Assembly: GCA_902783535.1 (NCBI GenBank)
Contig: CACZRJ010000203.1
Span: forward strand, 1-8,084
Reading direction: 5' to 3'
From: an uncultured Ruminococcus sp.
Lineage (GTDB): Bacteria > Bacillota > Clostridia > Oscillospirales > CAG-382
Length of the DNA: 8,084 nt
Part shown: piece after piece, positions 6,698-8,084 of the stretch
How the letters are laid out: each line of letters begins with the position of its first letter
How positions within the stretch are numbered: the stretch's first letter is position 1
Notes under the pieces: generated by a model
What the model was told of the DNA's origin: nothing
The model's input: the letters and a program-made list of their open reading frames with translations, nothing else
The model's database searches: none
Made by a program: the position numbers and the translations under genes

Positions 6698-7105
6698 TCA
6701 GATGTTCATGTCCTTCGCGTTTTCGCGCCAGTCGAGGTCGCCGCGGTCCAGAGCGAGGATCAGCGCCTCGGACGTGGCGATGTTCGTCGCCACGGGAACA
6801 TTGTGCGTGTCGCATGCGCGGACGAGCGGCACCATCGTGCCGACGTATTCCTGCAGATCTCCCGTGTCGCAGAGAAGGATCAGAAGGTCGACTTCCCCGT
6901 AGGCGATCTTTGACGCGACCTGCTCGGCGCCCCCGTGGAAGCCGGCGAGCAGTTTCTCGATGGTCAGGCCGGTCGCTTCGCTGATGTATTTCGCGGTCGT
7001 CGCGGTCGCGCAGATGTTGTATCTGGACAGAATGCCGCAGTATGCCATGCAGAGTTCCGTGATCAGTTCTTTTTTCTTGTCGTTTGCGATGATGGCAATG
7101 TTCAT
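6698..7105 (-). CDS. Methylglyoxal synthase-family protein with lost catalytic residues
   Basis: A 135-residue, probably cytoplasmic protein of the MGS-like fold. Active MgsA converts dihydroxyacetone phosphate to methylglyoxal and phosphate. Family landmarks are MNIAIIANDKKK (1-12), ATATTAKYISEATGL (33-47), AGFHGGAEQ (54-62), VPVATNIATSEALIL (103-117) and RGDLDWRE (121-128). It aligns to E. coli MgsA without gaps at an offset of 11, from memory. The phosphate-binding Lys23, Thr45, Thr47 and Thr48 are kept as Lys12, Thr34, Thr36 and Thr37, as are Asp20 (Asp9) and Asp91 (Asp80). Catalytic Asp71 is Ala60, His19 is Asn8, His98 is Tyr87 and Asp101 is Thr90. It may bind a phosphorylated ligand without catalysis; an automated pipeline would call it mgsA. 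The ATG at 7105 has AAGGAG at 7 nt. It lies 56 nt after the minD-like gene and 47 nt before hisS. Confidence 0.85.
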   Translation of the reverse strand: MNIAIIANDKKKELITELCMAYCGILSRYNICATATTAKYISEATGLTIEKLLAGFHGGAEQVASKIAYGEVDLLILLCDTGDLQEYVGTMVPLVRACDTHNVPVATNIATSEALILALDRGDLDWRENAKDMNI

Positions 7106-7161
7106 GGAAACTCTCCTTTCGAATGCCTCGATGTTTGTCTTTTTCCCGGGATGCCGGCGTA

Positions 7162-7965
7162 CTACCGGCCTGCCGGAGAAAGCGCTTTCTTTTTCCGCAT
7201 CGGTTTCCGGACGCCCTCGTGGAGCGGCACCTGTTCGCCGAGCAGTCTGCGGGCGATGTTCAGATAGGCCGCCTCGTAGGGCCGGAGCCGTTCGAAGTCC
7301 CTTCCGGTAAACGGCAGGCGTCTTCTTTCCTGATCGACCTGCACCATGGAGGAGAACGGTACGGAACCGATGATCGGAACGGACGAGCGGTAGATCATCT
7401 CCGCCAGTCCGGGCAGCCAGCCCCGCTGAGCGTCGTCGTCCCGGTAGCAGTTGACCGCGAGCCTGACCGTCCGGAACCCGAACTGCGCGAGATTCGCGGC
7501 TGTTTTTTCCGCGGCGCGGACGGCGGTCGACTGATGGAGCGTAACGACAACGGCCTCGTCCGATTCATCAGCGAACAGACGGTAGTAGTCGGACAGCTCC
7601 GCTGACGAGTCGACGATCACGAAGTCGAACTGCGTCCGGAGGTATTCGAAGAGCGCGTCCGCATTTTCCTTCGGAAGCGGCTCTCCGCGGTATCTGATGG
7701 GCGCGGGCACGAACCAGAGAGAACGGAATCCGTCCACCCCGACGATCGCGTTCCGCGGCTCGCAGCTGCCCGTCAGCACGTCGAAGCAGTCGTAAAGCGC
7801 GACGTTCTCCATTCCGAGGACGAGATCCATACAGCGCATTCCGAAATCGGCGTCGACGACGCAAACCTTCTGCCCGAGAGCGGCCAGGGCGCAGGCGATC
7901 CCTGCGGAGACGGTCGTTTTCCCGACGCCTCCCTTGAATGCGGTCACAAATTCAACTCTGCTCAT
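7162..7965 (-). CDS. minD: MinD/ParA-family ATPase (MinD-like)
   Basis: A 267-residue deviant-Walker ATPase. MinD dimerises on the membrane with ATP and helps position the division septum. Visible motifs are the deviant Walker A KGGVGKTT with signature Lys11 (11-18), the switch-I/A' region DADFGMRCMDLVLG (37-50, compare MinD DIGLRNLDLIMG), and Walker B FDFVIVDSSAELS, where MinD normally has DSPAGIE. The end is polybasic (RKPMRKKK) and lacks the clear amphipathic targeting helix of classical MinD. An ATG at 7977 would add four residues but has Gs directly against it. The ATG at 7965 gives MSRVEFVTAFKGG, the family's usual start, with GGGGGA about 11 nt upstream, so it is preferred. No minC or minE is visible; upstream partners may lie beyond the right edge. 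A ParA- or FlhG-like role is possible. Confidence 0.8.
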   Translation of the reverse strand: MSRVEFVTAFKGGVGKTTVSAGIACALAALGQKVCVVDADFGMRCMDLVLGMENVALYDCFDVLTGSCEPRNAIVGVDGFRSLWFVPAPIRYRGEPLPKENADALFEYLRTQFDFVIVDSSAELSDYYRLFADESDEAVVVTLHQSTAVRAAEKTAANLAQFGFRTVRLAVNCYRDDDAQRGWLPGLAEMIYRSSVPIIGSVPFSSMVQVDQERRRLPFTGRDFERLRPYEAAYLNIARRLLGEQVPLHEGVRKPMRKKKALSPAGR

Positions 7966-7984
7966 CTCGCTGCGCATCCCCCAT

Positions 7985-8014
7985 GCTTAATCAATTTAAT
8001 GATTATGGCGTCAA
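7985..8014 (-). promoter_or_regulatory. Weak promoter-like sequence with internal dyad upstream of minD-like gene
   Basis: On the minus strand TTGACG (8014-8009) matches the -35 consensus at five of six bases. With a 17-nt spacer, ATTAAG (7991-7986) is a poor -10, matching three of six. The stretch is AT-rich compared with the surrounding genes. It contains an inverted repeat TAATCA-n6-TGATTA (7988-8005), which spans most of the spacer and part of the -10 and could be an operator. Transcription from here would start about 14 nt before the preferred start codon. The weak -10 keeps confidence low; transcription could equally come from outside the window. Confidence 0.3.
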
Positions 8015-8031
8015 AAGCCACTTTCGATCCA

Positions 8032-8064
8032 TCCGAATGAGAAGTTTACGTGTTCTCACTCGAA
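8032..8064 (-). other. 12-bp hairpin in the AT-rich right-edge region
   Basis: The minus strand folds TTCGAGTGAGAA against TTCTCATTCGGA around a 9-nt loop (CACGTAAAC), giving 12 pairs of which two are G-U. On the plus strand those two pairs become A-C mismatches, so the fold favours minus-strand RNA. No U-tract follows. One minus-strand frame is open from the edge to a TAA at 8008-8006 (about 26 codons), so this could be the 3' end of an unseen upstream gene, or part of a leader. I recognise no protein there. Confidence 0.35.
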
Positions 8065-8084
8065 GTTTCACGACATAAATGACA

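Noticed and set aside
7106..7161. Terminator or promoter in the minD-MGS gap
   Set aside because: GC-rich partial repeats around CCGG occur near the minD stop, but the run after them on the transcribed strand is A-rich rather than U-rich, and no -35/-10 pair is evident.
1..8084. CRISPR array, insertion sequence, tRNA or rRNA gene, prophage or defence system
   Set aside because: No spaced direct repeats, transposase motifs, tRNA cloverleaf or rRNA-like stretches were seen, and no protein resembles a nuclease, integrase or toxin. The window is housekeeping-type sequence on one strand.

Overview
The window looks like bacterial chromosome from a fairly GC-rich anaerobic Firmicute (class Clostridia). 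This rests on three things: the protein subtypes (a clostridial-looking AspRS with an FPKVQNASELMTG C-terminus, and a HisRS of the RAERPQKGRFREF type), the MinD / methylglyoxal-synthase neighbourhood, which I remember from clostridial genomes, and strong AGGAGG-type ribosome binding sites. It is an inference from sequence memory and was not tested by a search.

All eight recognisable genes lie on the minus strand, so transcription runs from the right edge to the left edge. In that order they are: a MinD/ParA-type ATPase (7965-7162); a small methylglyoxal-synthase-family protein that has lost most catalytic residues (7105-6698); histidyl-tRNA synthetase hisS (6650-5406); aspartyl-tRNA synthetase aspS (5298-3508); and a four-gene ABC-type module. 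The module consists of a GldA-type ATPase (3455-2484), an ABC-2 permease (2484-1777), a GldG-type extracytoplasmic auxiliary protein (1757-219), and the N-terminus of a further membrane-anchored protein cut by the left edge (185-1), probably DUF4340-like. Gaps are 56, 47, 107, 52, -1, 19 and 33 nt. I see no convincing intrinsic terminator between any two genes, so one long transcript or nested transcripts are plausible.

The only stretch without a recognised gene is the right edge (about 7966-8084). It is visibly more AT-rich and holds a weak promoter-like sequence, a short dyad and a 12-bp hairpin. The 107-nt hisS-aspS gap carries two tandem hairpins, both with a UCCG loop on the transcribed strand.

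Most of the window is ordinary housekeeping. The best candidate for something undescribed is the MGS-family protein. Compared with E. coli MgsA it appears to keep the phosphate-binding threonines and lysine but to have replaced the catalytic Asp71 (by Ala) as well as His19, His98 and Asp101, which suggests a ligand-binding pseudoenzyme next to a MinD-like ATPase. Secondary points are a MinD-like protein with a polybasic tail instead of a clear amphipathic membrane-targeting helix, a HisRS with a shortened anticodon-binding domain, and a Gld-like ABC module in what is probably a non-gliding organism.
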